Origin: JBEVJC01 sp040510375 | GTDB lineage: Bacteria; Bacteroidota; Bacteroidia; Chitinophagales; Chitinophagaceae | Length of the DNA: 64,000 bases | Direction of reading: 5' to 3' | Assembly (NCBI GenBank): GCA_040510375.1 | Contig: JBEVJC010000012.1 | Coordinates: forward strand, 372,001-436,000 | Shown: one piece after another, positions 17,848 to 26,264 of the stretch | How the letters are laid out: the number at the start of each line of letters is the position of its first letter | Numbering within the stretch: the stretch's first letter is position 1 | The notes under the pieces: model-generated | What the model was told of the DNA's origin: nothing | Databases searched by the model: none | Seen by the model: only the letters and a program-made list of their open reading frames with translations | Made by a program: the position numbers and the translations under genes

Positions 17848-18639
17848 ATGTATACGCTGAAGAAGTCATTGGGGCAGCATTTCCTGCGGGACGAGAATAT
17901 ATGCCGTAAGATCGTTGCGGCATTGCAGCAACAGAAATTTGAAAGGCTGCTGGAAGTGGGTCCCGGAGGCGGAGCGCTAACCAAGTACCTGGTAGAACTG
18001 CCCGGTATAGAATTCAAGGCGGTGGAGTTGGATACCGAAAAAGTAAACTGGCTGGAAAAAGAATATCCGGCCCTGCAGGGGAAAATCATACACCAGAGTT
18101 TTCTTGATATGGAAATCCCGTATCAGCAACGGTTTACGGTGATCGGGAACTTTCCTTATAATATTTCCACACAGATCCTTTTCCGGATCCTTGAATGGCG
18201 TAGCAGTGTGGAATGTATGATTGGAATGTTCCAGAAAGAAGTGGCCCAGCGAATCGCTGCAAAGGAAGGCAATAAGACCTATGGCGTGCTGAGTGTACTG
18301 GTACAGGCATTCTATACACCCACCTACCTGTTCGATGTGAATGAACAAAGTTTCAATCCGCCCCCGAAAGTAAAAAGTGGAGTTATCCTGCTGCTGCCAA
18401 GAAAGGAACCACTTGACATGAAAAATGAAAAACTTTTTTTCCTGTTGGTAAAGACCGCCTTTAACCAACGCAGGAAAACATTACGTAATGCAGTGAAATC
18501 ACTGTTTGATCCGCTGGTACTTCAGGGTGAAATTTTTAATAAAAGGGCAGAACAACTTGACCTCGCACAGTTCGCAGCCCTTACTTACCAGATGAACGGC
18601 AATCCGGTTATATCCCCTGAGGTCGGCGAAGAAGAATAA
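17848..18639 (+). CDS. rsmA: 16S rRNA (adenine(1518)-N(6)/adenine(1519)-N(6))-dimethyltransferase
   Basis: Cytoplasmic KsgA-type methyltransferase, 263 residues, that dimethylates two adjacent adenines near the 3' end of 16S rRNA late in 30S assembly, using S-adenosylmethionine. Motifs: LKKSLGQHFLRD at 4-15, SAM-binding LEVGPGGGALT at 35-45, and catalytic GNFPYNIS at 100-107, where NFPY replaces the usual NLPY (a common variant). The C-terminal helical domain includes FNPPPKVKSGVILL and AFNQRRKTLRNAVKS. Length is normal. It is followed after 10 bp by a D-2-hydroxyacid dehydrogenase gene, so the two may be co-transcribed. Inhibitor sensitivity to kasugamycin is a known property of the family when lost. 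Confidence 0.97.
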   Translation: MYTLKKSLGQHFLRDENICRKIVAALQQQKFERLLEVGPGGGALTKYLVELPGIEFKAVELDTEKVNWLEKEYPALQGKIIHQSFLDMEIPYQQRFTVIGNFPYNISTQILFRILEWRSSVECMIGMFQKEVAQRIAAKEGNKTYGVLSVLVQAFYTPTYLFDVNEQSFNPPPKVKSGVILLLPRKEPLDMKNEKLFFLLVKTAFNQRRKTLRNAVKSLFDPLVLQGEIFNKRAEQLDLAQFAALTYQMNGNPVISPEVGEEE

Positions 18640-18649
18640 CCCATCTATT

Positions 18650-19576
18650 ATGAAGAAGGCAATTATTACCGGAAATGCGCACCCGTATCTTAAATCACAA
18701 CTTGAGTCAAAGGGATATGAAGTGTATGACAGACCCACTGTAAGTTATGAAGAACTCTATGACCTGATTGCGGAGATGGATGGAATGATCGTTACCACCA
18801 GGATCAATGTAGATAAAAACCTGCTCGACAGGGCGGTTTCCCTCAAATGGATCGGAAGGTTGGGAAGCGGACTTGAATTGATTGATCTTCCCTACGCTGA
18901 ATCAAAGGGAATAAAATGCGTAAGCAGTCCCGAAGGAAACCGCAATGCAGTTGCCGAACATGCACTGGGAATGTTGTTATCATTGATGAACCGCTTAAGT
19001 CATTCTGCAACCGAAGTAAAGGCGGGTTTGTGGAAGCGCGACGAAAACCGTGGCAACGAACTTACAGGCCGTACCATCGGCCTGATAGGATTCGGGAATA
19101 CGGCGGGCAGTTTCGCAAAACTTCTCGGATCATTTGATACAACCATACTTGCATACGATAAATATAAAACCGGTTTTGGCCATGGTCATGTAAAAGAGTC
19201 GACCCTGGAGGAAATTGGTGCCCTTGCCGAAATTGTGAGTTTCCACGTTCCCCTTACTTCAGAAACCCGCCATATGGCTGACCGGGCTTTTTTTGAAAGC
19301 CTTCAGTGCCGGCCCTGGTTCCTGAATACCTCGAGGGGAAAAGTGGTCGATACCACGGCCTTACTCGGGGCCCTGGAAAACGGAACGATCAGGGGGGCAG
19401 GGCTGGATGTGCTCGAAAACGAGAAACTGGCCAGTTATTCTCCTGAAGAACGTACCAGGCTGGACCAGCTACTGGCCCGTCCGGATGTGCTGATAACGCC
19501 ACATATAGCGGGTTACAGCCGGGAAGCGTTTTATAAAATGGCATTTGTAACCCTGGAAAAATTAGGTCTTTCTTAG
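18650..19576 (+). CDS. D-2-hydroxyacid dehydrogenase (NAD-dependent, SerA-like)
   Basis: Cytoplasmic oxidoreductase of 308 residues that interconverts a 2-hydroxy acid and a 2-keto acid with NAD(H). The Rossmann motif GFGNTAG is at 147-153, with Asp170 after the second strand (AYDKY), which favours NAD over NADP. The catalytic triad is present: Arg229 in LNTSRGKVVD, Glu258 or Glu256 in DVLENE, and His285 in ITPHIAG. The family includes phosphoglycerate, glyoxylate and lactate dehydrogenases, and I cannot tell the substrate. There is no ACT domain, so it is not a full-length SerA of the regulated type. It starts 10 bp after rsmA and is followed by the greA leader. Confidence 0.88.
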   Translation: MKKAIITGNAHPYLKSQLESKGYEVYDRPTVSYEELYDLIAEMDGMIVTTRINVDKNLLDRAVSLKWIGRLGSGLELIDLPYAESKGIKCVSSPEGNRNAVAEHALGMLLSLMNRLSHSATEVKAGLWKRDENRGNELTGRTIGLIGFGNTAGSFAKLLGSFDTTILAYDKYKTGFGHGHVKESTLEEIGALAEIVSFHVPLTSETRHMADRAFFESLQCRPWFLNTSRGKVVDTTALLGALENGTIRGAGLDVLENEKLASYSPEERTRLDQLLARPDVLITPHIAGYSREAFYKMAFVTLEKLGLS

Positions 19577-19600
19577 CTTACACCTTTTTAGATTATTAGT

Positions 19601-19608
19601 TATATTTG
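19601..19608 (+). promoter_or_regulatory. Promoter -7 element of the greA leader
   Basis: TATATTTG at 19601-19608 is a full match to TAnnTTTG, 25 bases after the stop of the previous gene. No clear TTTG lies 19 nt upstream. Transcription would begin near 19614, just upstream of the hairpin at 19620-19650. Confidence 0.5.
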
Positions 19609-19619
19609 TAACAATCATC

Positions 19620-19659
19620 GCAACGCTTCAGCTAAATACTGGGGCGTTGCTATTTTTTT
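19620..19659 (+). terminator. Terminator-like hairpin inside the greA leader
   Basis: GCAACGCTTCAG (19620-19631) pairs with CTGGGGCGTTGC (19639-19650), a 12-bp stem with two T-G pairs and a 7-nt loop, followed by TATTTTTTT. It can end transcription of the upstream dehydrogenase gene. Because a promoter-like -7 box lies just before it, it may also act as an attenuator that cuts greA leader transcripts short. Confidence 0.8.
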
Positions 19660-19682
19660 CGTAAACACCAAGGAGGTTGAAT

Positions 19683-20153
19683 ATGAATATTCAGTATGTG
19701 ACCAAGGAAACACTGGAGATTATGAAGGCTGAATTACAGCGCCTGAAAGGAGTGGAAAGGCCCGCTGCAAGCCGTGCTATTGCGGAGGCAAGGGAAAAGG
19801 GCGATTTGAAGGAAAATGCCGAATATGATGCAGCCAAGGAAGCCCAGGGTTTGCTGGAAGCCAGGATTGCCGCCATGGAAGGTTCCATGTCGAGTATCCG
19901 TGTGCTGGATGAGGCAAGTATTGACACCAGCAAAGTATCCATCCTTACCCGGGTAACATTAACCAATATGAAGACGCGCAAGCAGGTTACCTACCAGATT
20001 GTAAGCGAGCAGGAGGCCGACCTGAAACTGGGTAAAATCTCGGTGACCTCACCGATCGGGAAAGGTGTGCTCGGAAAAGCGATCGGGGAAACCGCAGAGG
20101 TTGTTGCACCTGCCGGCACCATGAGTTTTAAAATAGATAATATCACAGCCTGA
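19683..20153 (+). CDS. greA: Transcription elongation factor GreA
   Basis: Cytoplasmic factor of 156 residues that binds the secondary channel of RNA polymerase and stimulates cleavage of backtracked RNA. The N-terminal coiled coil carries the acidic tip (AREKGDLKENAEYDAAKEAQ region, residues about 37-56) that supplies the catalytic acids. The C-terminal FKBP-like domain includes YQIVSEQEADLKLGKISVTS and SPIGKGVLGKAIGE. The ATG at 19683 is chosen over an in-frame TTG at 19677: a strong AAGGAGG at 19670-19676 stands 6 nt before the ATG but touches the TTG. So strong a ribosome-binding site is unusual in Bacteroidetes. The HIT gene follows 4 bp later. Confidence 0.97.
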   Translation: MNIQYVTKETLEIMKAELQRLKGVERPAASRAIAEAREKGDLKENAEYDAAKEAQGLLEARIAAMEGSMSSIRVLDEASIDTSKVSILTRVTLTNMKTRKQVTYQIVSEQEADLKLGKISVTSPIGKGVLGKAIGETAEVVAPAGTMSFKIDNITA

Positions 20154-20157
20154 TAAT

Positions 20158-20547
20158 ATGAGCATATTCTCAAAGATCATATCAGGGGAAATCCCATCAT
20201 ATAAAATAAAGGAAGACGATAAATTCCTTGCATTCCTTGATGTGTTTCCCCTGAGGGAAGGTCATGTACTGGTGGTACCTAAACTGGAGATTGATAAATT
20301 TTTCGACCTTCCTGAAGAACTACTCCGGGAAATCCTGGTCTTTGCCCGGCCAATTGCAGCTGCTATTGAACAATCGGTCAACTGCCGCCGTTGCGGAATC
20401 TCTGTTATAGGACTGGAAGTACCCCATGCCCATCTTCACCTGGTGCCGATCAGTGAAGCAAACGACCTGAACTTCAACCAGCCAAAACTTAAACTTTCAC
20501 CCGAAAGGATGAAAGAATTACAGGAAAAAATTATTGGTAATTTATAA
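20158..20547 (+). CDS. HIT family protein (nucleotide hydrolase)
   Basis: Cytoplasmic protein of 129 residues of the histidine-triad family, which hydrolyse nucleotide phosphoramidates or related substrates. The triad H90-A-H92-L-H94-L-V is intact (VPHAHLHLVPI). The N-terminal SIFSKIISGEIPSYKIKEDD and FPLREGHVLVVPK segments match Hint-type proteins. It begins 4 bp after greA, the usual partner in Bacteroidetes, and is probably translated from the same mRNA. The substrate in vivo is not known for most bacterial members. The gene is convergent with ruvC. Confidence 0.92.
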   Translation: MSIFSKIISGEIPSYKIKEDDKFLAFLDVFPLREGHVLVVPKLEIDKFFDLPEELLREILVFARPIAAAIEQSVNCRRCGISVIGLEVPHAHLHLVPISEANDLNFNQPKLKLSPERMKELQEKIIGNL

Positions 20548-20647
20548 GTAATGCGCCGGCTTACCGGTAAACCCATCGAAGGGCACCTTTATCTGCCTGC
20601 TGTTTATTTTAGTGCGATAAGTCCCCAACATAAATACAAAGCGGTTC

Positions 20648-21214
20648 TTATTTCGACGCAACGCGACCCGGATTTTTCTTTATAAAATCTTCCCAGCCTG
20701 ATAATCCCTTTGCATTTACCGGAGCCACTGAACTCATCTGGAAATGGTGGCATACCGCAATGGCGAGTGCATCTGTTGCATCGAAGTATTGCGGCTGTTC
20801 TTCCAGGTTCAAAAGTTGCTGAAGCATTTTCCAGACCTGTGTTTTGTCTGCATTCCCGTTTCCGGTTACCGATTGTTTTACCTTTCTTGGTGAATATTCG
20901 GTAACAGGTAAACCGGCGTTCATGGCTGCTGCAATGGCAACACCCTGTGCACGTCCAAGTTTCAGCATGCTCTGCACATTCTTTCCAAAAAACGGAGCTT
21001 CGATAGCAAACTCACCCGGATTGAACTCCCTGATCAGTTCCACCACGCGTACGTGGATCAGCCGCAGGCGCTCGTAGTTATCTTTCTGGGAAGAAAGTTT
21101 GAGAACATGCATTTCCTTCAGGGAGATTTTCTTTCCGGTTACTTCAATAACGCTGTAACCCATCACCAGGGTGCCGGGATCAATGCCCAGGATTATTTTG
21201 ACAGGGGTTTGCAA
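20648..21214 (-). CDS. ruvC: Crossover junction endodeoxyribonuclease RuvC
   Basis: Cytoplasmic nuclease of 188 residues that cuts Holliday junctions moved by RuvAB. RNase H-like fold with acidic catalytic residues Asp12 (LGIDPGT), Glu72 (FAIEAPFFG) and Asp145/Asp148 (FDATDALAIAVCHH). No ATG fits: the only suitable start is TTG at 21214, just before MQTPVKIILGIDPG. This lies inside the palindrome GTTTGCAAAC at 21207-21216. Upstream in frame, a stop comes after a few codons. The C-terminal tail (MSSVAPVNAKGLSGWEDFIK) is longer than in enterobacteria, which is normal in this phylum. ruvB is at 32.5 kb in this window and is not linked. Confidence 0.94.
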   Translation of the reverse strand: MQTPVKIILGIDPGTLVMGYSVIEVTGKKISLKEMHVLKLSSQKDNYERLRLIHVRVVELIREFNPGEFAIEAPFFGKNVQSMLKLGRAQGVAIAAAMNAGLPVTEYSPRKVKQSVTGNGNADKTQVWKMLQQLLNLEEQPQYFDATDALAIAVCHHFQMSSVAPVNAKGLSGWEDFIKKNPGRVASK

Positions 21215-21276
21215 ACGGGACTGTATTTTTACAGGTTAATCATCCAACAGGCCGGTAACTGATCCGGCACTCATCA

Positions 21277-22329
21277 ATGAAGTTCAAAAATAGACATAAA
21301 AAAAGCATTAATTTTTTTATCAGGTATTTCCTCGGTCCGTTGTTGTTTGCCTGGTTATCCTGGTCGATCTACCGCCAGCTGAAATCACAGCCTGATCTGG
21401 GACAGGCATGGCTGGTTATCCGGTCATCATTCGGTACCGGCAGCGGACTGAACCTGCTGGCAGTCCTGGTATTGATGAGCATCAACTGGTCGCTCGAAGC
21501 AATTAAATGGAAACTGCTGGTTCAACGGATCCAGCCGGTAAGTTTTTCCAGGGCAATCAAGGCAGTTCTATCCGGTGTGGCATTCTCTGTTACCACTCCC
21601 AACCGGATGGGCGAATACCTGGGGCGCATCCTGTATATGGAAGAAGGAAACCGGTTGCGCGCCATATCGATGACGGTGGCAGGTAGCCTGAGTCAGCTTA
21701 TAATTACTTTATCGATGGGACTGGCAGGACTTCTGCTGCTTAAAACCGGAATAATCGAAAGTGGCATGGTTTCCGCACCCTGGTTCAAGGTAATCCTGGC
21801 GGGGACGGTGTTTGCAACCGGACTTTTAACACTATTTTATTTCAGGATCCCCATGCTGGTCAAAGCCGTTGACCGCCTGCCCGGACGACATCGCTTCAAT
21901 TTCCTGATAAGTGCAATGGAACAGTACAATGCAACGTTACTGGTGCAGGTCCTGTCTTTATCAGCGGCAAGGTTTCTGGTATTTGTGATCCAGTACTACC
22001 TGTTGTTTCATTTATTCAGTGTTGAGCTCAACTGGTGGCAGGCAACATGGGCAGTAAGTGTTTCTTTCCTGGTGATGGCTGCTATACCCACCATTGCCGT
22101 TTTTACTGATTTAGGTATCAGGGGTGAAGTGATGTTGCAGTTGGTTTCCCTGTTCAGCAATAACAGGCTGGGTATCGGTCTCGCCGCAATGTCGGTATGG
22201 CTGGTCAATCTAATTATTCCGGCGTTGGCAGGGAGTTTATTAATTTTGAGTATAAGACGAATTTTTAAAAATAAAAAAGGCGTTCATTCATCTACCAGCG
22301 AACAACGCCCGGAAAAAGTTACTACATGA
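21277..22329 (+). CDS. LPG synthase transmembrane-domain family protein (UPF0104/YbhN-like)
   Basis: Integral inner-membrane protein of 350 residues with about eight hydrophobic segments, starting FFIRYFLGPLLFAWLSWSIY. The segment VSFSRAIKAVLSGVAFSVTT and PNRMGEYLGRILYMEEGNR match the conserved core of the lysylphosphatidylglycerol synthase/flippase-like TM domain, but the soluble aminoacyl-transfer domain of MprF is absent. Members are thought to be lipid or polyprenyl-glycan flippases; the substrate here is unknown. A long basic tail follows the last helix. The next gene (DUF3108) overlaps by 4 bp (ATGA), so the pair is co-translated and may work together at the envelope. Confidence 0.85.
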   Translation: MKFKNRHKKSINFFIRYFLGPLLFAWLSWSIYRQLKSQPDLGQAWLVIRSSFGTGSGLNLLAVLVLMSINWSLEAIKWKLLVQRIQPVSFSRAIKAVLSGVAFSVTTPNRMGEYLGRILYMEEGNRLRAISMTVAGSLSQLIITLSMGLAGLLLLKTGIIESGMVSAPWFKVILAGTVFATGLLTLFYFRIPMLVKAVDRLPGRHRFNFLISAMEQYNATLLVQVLSLSAARFLVFVIQYYLLFHLFSVELNWWQATWAVSVSFLVMAAIPTIAVFTDLGIRGEVMLQLVSLFSNNRLGIGLAAMSVWLVNLIIPALAGSLLILSIRRIFKNKKGVHSSTSEQRPEKVTT

Positions 22330-23135
22330 AGGCTTTATTGAAAATGATTGCGATACCCGCCATTGCTTTGATGGCTTTTGCGAACAAAGCAGAAACCCCG
22401 TTCCAGGATAGTTGTTCTATCCGGAACAATTCGTTCAAGGCCGGTGAGAAAGTGACACTCTCCGTATTTTATAATGTTGCAGGTTTCTACGTAGACGCAG
22501 GTGTTGCCACCTTTACCAATACACTGGAAACACTGAATGGTAAACCCGTTTACCATATTGTGGGGGAAGGTAAGACCAACTCATCATATGATATCTTTTA
22601 TAAAGTGCGCGATAAATATGAAAGTTATATTGACACCAGTACCATGCAGACCCTCAAGTTTGTAAGGAACGTAAACGAGGGCGGACATAAGATCTACCAG
22701 AACGTTACATTTAATAAAACAGCCAATACTGCGGTAACCACCGATGGAGTGTTCAAGGTACCGGCCTGCGTGCAGGATGTGGTCAGCTCCGTTTTTTATG
22801 CACGTAACATTGATTTCTCCAAACTCAGGGCCAACGATAAAATTGCGTTTTCCATGTTCCTGGATAATGAAGTATACAATATGTATATCCGTTATCTGGG
22901 TAAAGAAACGATCAAGACCAAATACGGTAAATTCAATGCGATAAAGTTCAAACCACTACTGATCAAGGGAACAATTTTTGAAGGTGGCGAGAACATGACC
23001 GTCTGGGTAACCGATGATGCCAATCATGTACCGGTACGGATAGAAAGTCCGATAGCCGTCGGTAAGGTAAAGATCGACCTGATGGGTTATGAAAACTTAC
23101 GTCATCCAATGACTTCCCTTATCAGGAGGAGATAG
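22326..23135 (+). CDS. DUF3108 domain-containing periplasmic protein
   Basis: Predicted exported protein of 269 residues. A signal peptide covers about residues 1-22 (IAIPAIALMAFANKAE). The mature part matches the DUF3108 pattern: FKAGEKVTLSVFYNVAGFYV near the start, GEGKTNSSYDIFYKVRDKYE, DVVSSVFYARNIDF, and NHVPVRIESPIAVGKVKIDL near the end. The fold is a beta-barrel-like lipid-binding type related to LolA/YceB (family knowledge). The start overlaps the stop of the membrane protein gene by 4 bp. The last codons (SLIRRR) lie within the first unit of a 31-bp tandem repeat, so the C-terminus may vary between strains. Confidence 0.85.
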   Translation: MKALLKMIAIPAIALMAFANKAETPFQDSCSIRNNSFKAGEKVTLSVFYNVAGFYVDAGVATFTNTLETLNGKPVYHIVGEGKTNSSYDIFYKVRDKYESYIDTSTMQTLKFVRNVNEGGHKIYQNVTFNKTANTAVTTDGVFKVPACVQDVVSSVFYARNIDFSKLRANDKIAFSMFLDNEVYNMYIRYLGKETIKTKYGKFNAIKFKPLLIKGTIFEGGENMTVWVTDDANHVPVRIESPIAVGKVKIDLMGYENLRHPMTSLIRRR

Positions 23136-23237
23136 ATTTTTACACTGCCTTATCGGGAGGAAATAGTTTTTTGACCTGCCATAGCAGGAGGAGATAGATT
23201 TTTCAACTCCTGAATCAGGAGGAGGGATTTTTCACCC
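23117..23237. repeat. Four-copy ~31-bp degenerate tandem repeat
   Basis: Units start at 23117, 23148, 23179 and 23209 (31, 31, 30 and about 29 bp). Each carries a short inverted repeat such as CCTGAATCAGG or CCTTATCAGG, then AGGAGGAGATAGATTTTT or a close variant. The first unit covers the last codons and stop of the DUF3108 gene and the array reaches the stop of the convergent MBL gene at 23239. There are no spacers. It may act as a weak two-way terminator. Confidence 0.85.
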
Positions 23238-23238
23238 G

Positions 23239-24099
23239 TTAAAGTTCCGCCAGTTTAAAAGGTAACCCGGGCCTGATCCCTTTCGGGGTCTGCTCCAGCC
23301 GGCAACACTCTGCAGCAGGGTCATGTTCGAAATACAATACATAATTATTTTCAAGGGCTTCCTGCAGGAATAATTTCTTTTCTTCAAGTGTGAGCAGCGG
23401 AAACATATCATACGCCATCACATATGGCAGCGGAATATGCGCCATGGATGGAAGAAGATCGGCCATATACACGATAGTATTTCCTTTATACTGAAGTTGC
23501 GGCAACATCATACTTTTTGTATGGCCACCAGCAATCCGGATACTGAATCCATCCATAAATGGTACTTCAGGTAATACACCAGCTGCCGGAATATTATCAA
23601 CGAAACGGAGCCGGCCTGATTCCTGCAGTGGCAGGATATTCTCTTTCAGGAATGATGCCTTTTCGCGTTCATTGGGATGAATGGCCCACTGCCAGTGTGT
23701 TTCATTGCTCCAGTAAGTGGCATAGGGGAATGCAGGTAATAATTGTTCTCCTTCTTTTAATACTGCACCACCCACATGATCAAAATGGAGATGGGTAAGG
23801 AATACATCAGTTATATCGTTCCGGCTAAAACCTGCTGCAGTTAATGAATTATCCATTGTATCGGTACCATGCAGGTAATAATGGCTGAAAAACTTCGCAT
23901 CCTGTTTATCTCCCATGCCGGTGTCCACCAGGATTAACCGGTTTCCTGTTTCAATCAGCAGGCAACGAAGAGCCCAGCTGCAGAGATTGTTTTCGTCGGC
24001 AGGATTAAGTTTGTTCCAGATACTCTTTGGTACCACCCCGAACATCGCCCCGCCATCAAGTTTGAAGAATCCCGTATTGATAGTGTGTAATTTCATCAT
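23239..24099 (-). CDS. MBL-fold metallohydrolase
   Basis: Cytoplasmic metallo-beta-lactamase-fold hydrolase of 286 residues. The metal-binding motif THLHFDHVGG lies around residues 102-111, after LVDTGMGDKQD. Downstream ligands are visible as AGGHTKSMMLPQL (third His), YMADLLPS (bridging Asp) and YFEHDPAAE (last His). The sequence resembles the quorum-quenching lactonase/YtnP-like group of the superfamily, but the true substrate cannot be deduced. The start overlaps the end of the upstream MFS gene by 4 bp (ATGA), so it is translated after it. Its stop lies directly beside the 31-bp tandem repeat. There is no signal peptide. Confidence 0.88.
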   Translation of the reverse strand: MMKLHTINTGFFKLDGGAMFGVVPKSIWNKLNPADENNLCSWALRCLLIETGNRLILVDTGMGDKQDAKFFSHYYLHGTDTMDNSLTAAGFSRNDITDVFLTHLHFDHVGGAVLKEGEQLLPAFPYATYWSNETHWQWAIHPNEREKASFLKENILPLQESGRLRFVDNIPAAGVLPEVPFMDGFSIRIAGGHTKSMMLPQLQYKGNTIVYMADLLPSMAHIPLPYVMAYDMFPLLTLEEKKLFLQEALENNYVLYFEHDPAAECCRLEQTPKGIRPGLPFKLAEL

Positions 24100-25397
24100 G
24101 CAACAGATTGTTGTTTTTTCAGTGCTGAGTAAAGCCAGCCCAGGCCAATTGCAAAAAATAAAATGAGGCTTAGAATAGAGTACTTCATATTGCCGGTGAG
24201 TTCATCAATAAGTCCGAACGAAAAGATGCCGATTACAATGGCCACTTTTTCTGCGAAATCATAGTAACTGAAAAATGATGCGGTGTCAGTAGTCTCCGGC
24301 ATCAGCTTCGCATAGGTGGAACGGCTGAGCGACTGGATGCCGCCCATCACAAGTCCCACACCAACTGCCAATCCATAAAAATGATATTCAGCATTCACAC
24401 CCCGTTGTGCAATGTTGGCGGTGAAATAGGCTGCCAGGCAAATGAGGATCCAGATCATAACAACTCCCATCAATACTTTCAGGTTGCCATAAACAGCAGA
24501 TAACCGCGACATACTCCATGCGCCAAGTATGGCAACAAGCTGAATGATCACCACCGTGATAATTAATTTTTCATCGGGAAGTTTGAGCACCTTACTTCCA
24601 AAAAGTGTAGCGGCCAGCATTACGGTTTGTACTCCCATACTGTAAAAAAAGAAACCCCGCAGGAAACGTTTGAGTACGGGCATATACCTGACCTCTGCGT
24701 ATACCTTGCTGATTTCCCTGAAACCATCTTTCAGGATATTGCCCGATCCTGATCCACGCAGGACGGTTTTTGGCAAACGTGCAAAAGTTATCTGCGCAAA
24801 GCCGGCCCACCAGAGACCCACCAGCAGGAATGTAATCTGTGTGGCTTTTCCGGCATCAGGCAAAACGATGAGTAATACAAATCCGATGATCTGCATAATT
24901 ACACTGCCTATATATCCAAATGAAAATCCACGCGCACTGATCCGGTCGCGATCGCTTGCGGCCGCTATTTCCGGGAGATAGGCATTGTAAAAAACCAGCG
25001 ATCCTACATAACCCATCGCTGCGAGCATAAAAGCGAAAATTCCAAGTCCGAGGTTTGATTTATCAAAAAAGAACAGGAGCACACAGCCAAAGGAGCCCAT
25101 GTAACAGAAAAACTTCAGGAAGTTTTTTTTATTTCCCCGCGTATCCGCAATGGAAGTAAGGATGGGATATAATAATGCGATGAAGAGATAGGCTACGGCT
25201 AATGTATAATCATATAAAGAGGAATTAATAAAAGTCCGGCCAAGGAACCTGACTTCATGGCCCTCACCTGCACCACCACTCGTAACTGCTAAAAAATAAA
25301 TAGGGAAGAAGGTGGTGGTGATAACAAGGTTATAGACGGAGTTGGCCCAGTCGTACATGGCCCATCCGTTTATTACTTTTCTGGAAGCTGTCTGCAT
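24096..25397 (-). CDS. MFS transporter, UMF1 (Atg22-like) family
   Basis: Inner-membrane transporter of 433 residues with about twelve hydrophobic segments. The N-terminus KVINGWAMYDWANSVYNLVI is the hallmark of the UMF1/Atg22 group. Further features are TRGNKKNFLKFF in the first cytoplasmic loop and AMGYVGSLVFYNAYLPEIA, also typical. In fungi Atg22 exports amino acids from the vacuole; the bacterial substrates are not established. It lies between uppP (about 40 bp upstream) and an overlapping MBL hydrolase gene, on the same strand as the ftsX group. A -7-like TATTTTTA upstream could give it its own promoter, but this is weak evidence. Confidence 0.88.
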   Translation of the reverse strand: MQTASRKVINGWAMYDWANSVYNLVITTTFFPIYFLAVTSGGAGEGHEVRFLGRTFINSSLYDYTLAVAYLFIALLYPILTSIADTRGNKKNFLKFFCYMGSFGCVLLFFFDKSNLGLGIFAFMLAAMGYVGSLVFYNAYLPEIAAASDRDRISARGFSFGYIGSVIMQIIGFVLLIVLPDAGKATQITFLLVGLWWAGFAQITFARLPKTVLRGSGSGNILKDGFREISKVYAEVRYMPVLKRFLRGFFFYSMGVQTVMLAATLFGSKVLKLPDEKLIITVVIIQLVAILGAWSMSRLSAVYGNLKVLMGVVMIWILICLAAYFTANIAQRGVNAEYHFYGLAVGVGLVMGGIQSLSRSTYAKLMPETTDTASFFSYYDFAEKVAIVIGIFSFGLIDELTGNMKYSILSLILFFAIGLGWLYSALKKQQSVA

Positions 25398-25438
25398 GTT
25401 TCTGCTTTACGTAAAAATAGCGAATTCAATTGGCTGTA

Positions 25439-26260
25439 TTACTGAAGCAGGCCCATGTAAAGAAGAACCAGCAGGATGATACCGGCAATGATACGGTACC
25501 AGCCAAATACCCGGAATCCGTATTTTTTAAGGAAGCCTATGAAAAAACGGATGGCAAGTATAGCTACTACCAGTGCTACGATATTTCCCACAGCAAAGGC
25601 AATGATATTCTCCCTTGACTCAAGTATCACAGCATATCCTTTACGGGTTGTGCCTTCGATTCCCCAGTCTTTTACAAACAAGGAGTATGCAGTGGCTGCA
25701 AACATGGTGGGCACGGCAAGGAAAAATGAAAATTCTGCTGCGAGAGTTCGGGTGAACCGTTGCTGCATACCACCGATGATGGTGGCTGCACTGCGGCTGA
25801 CACCGGGTATCATGGCAATACATTGCCAGAGTCCCACGATAAGTGCCTGGCCATAGCCCAGTTCCGCATCGGTTTTAATACGCGGATTGAGGAACATCTT
25901 ATCAATAAACAGCAGGATAATCCCGCCCAGCAGCAGGCTGATAGCCACTACCAGCGTGCTTTCCAGCATCTCGTCAATTTTATCGGAGAACAGGTATCCC
26001 AGTGCCAGCGCGGGAATTACGCCGATGATAAGTTTCAGGTAGAATTGCCAGCGTTTAAAATCGAAGAATTTTTTCCGGTACAACAGCACCACGGCCAGGA
26101 TTGCGCCGAACTGGATCGACACTTCAAACAATTTGGTGAACTCTTCTTTGTGGATGCCAAGCAGGGAACTTGCGATGATCATATGGCCTGTTGATGACAC
26201 AGGAAGGAACTCGGTCAGTCCTTCAACGATCGCAATGATAATAGCTTCAAAGAGGTCCAA
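25439..26260 (-). CDS. uppP: Undecaprenyl-diphosphatase
   Basis: Inner-membrane phosphatase (BacA/UppP) of 273 residues that converts undecaprenyl diphosphate to the monophosphate so that the lipid carrier can be reused for peptidoglycan and other glycans; high level gives bacitracin resistance. The two active-site motifs are visible: IVEGLTEFLPVSSTGH at about 11-26 and MIPGVSRSAATIIGG in the second half. About seven to eight membrane segments fit the family. The start at 26260 lies 4 bp from the stop of the DUF3098 gene. The order ftsX-DUF3098-uppP is common in Bacteroidetes, which supports the call. Confidence 0.96.
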   Translation of the reverse strand: MDLFEAIIIAIVEGLTEFLPVSSTGHMIIASSLLGIHKEEFTKLFEVSIQFGAILAVVLLYRKKFFDFKRWQFYLKLIIGVIPALALGYLFSDKIDEMLESTLVVAISLLLGGIILLFIDKMFLNPRIKTDAELGYGQALIVGLWQCIAMIPGVSRSAATIIGGMQQRFTRTLAAEFSFFLAVPTMFAATAYSLFVKDWGIEGTTRKGYAVILESRENIIAFAVGNIVALVVAILAIRFFIGFLKKYGFRVFGWYRIIAGIILLVLLYMGLLQ

Positions 26261-26264
26261 TTAT

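Noticed and set aside
23117..23237. CRISPR array or ribosome-binding-site cluster.
   Set aside because: No spacers; the AGGAGG motifs are not followed by start codons of real genes.
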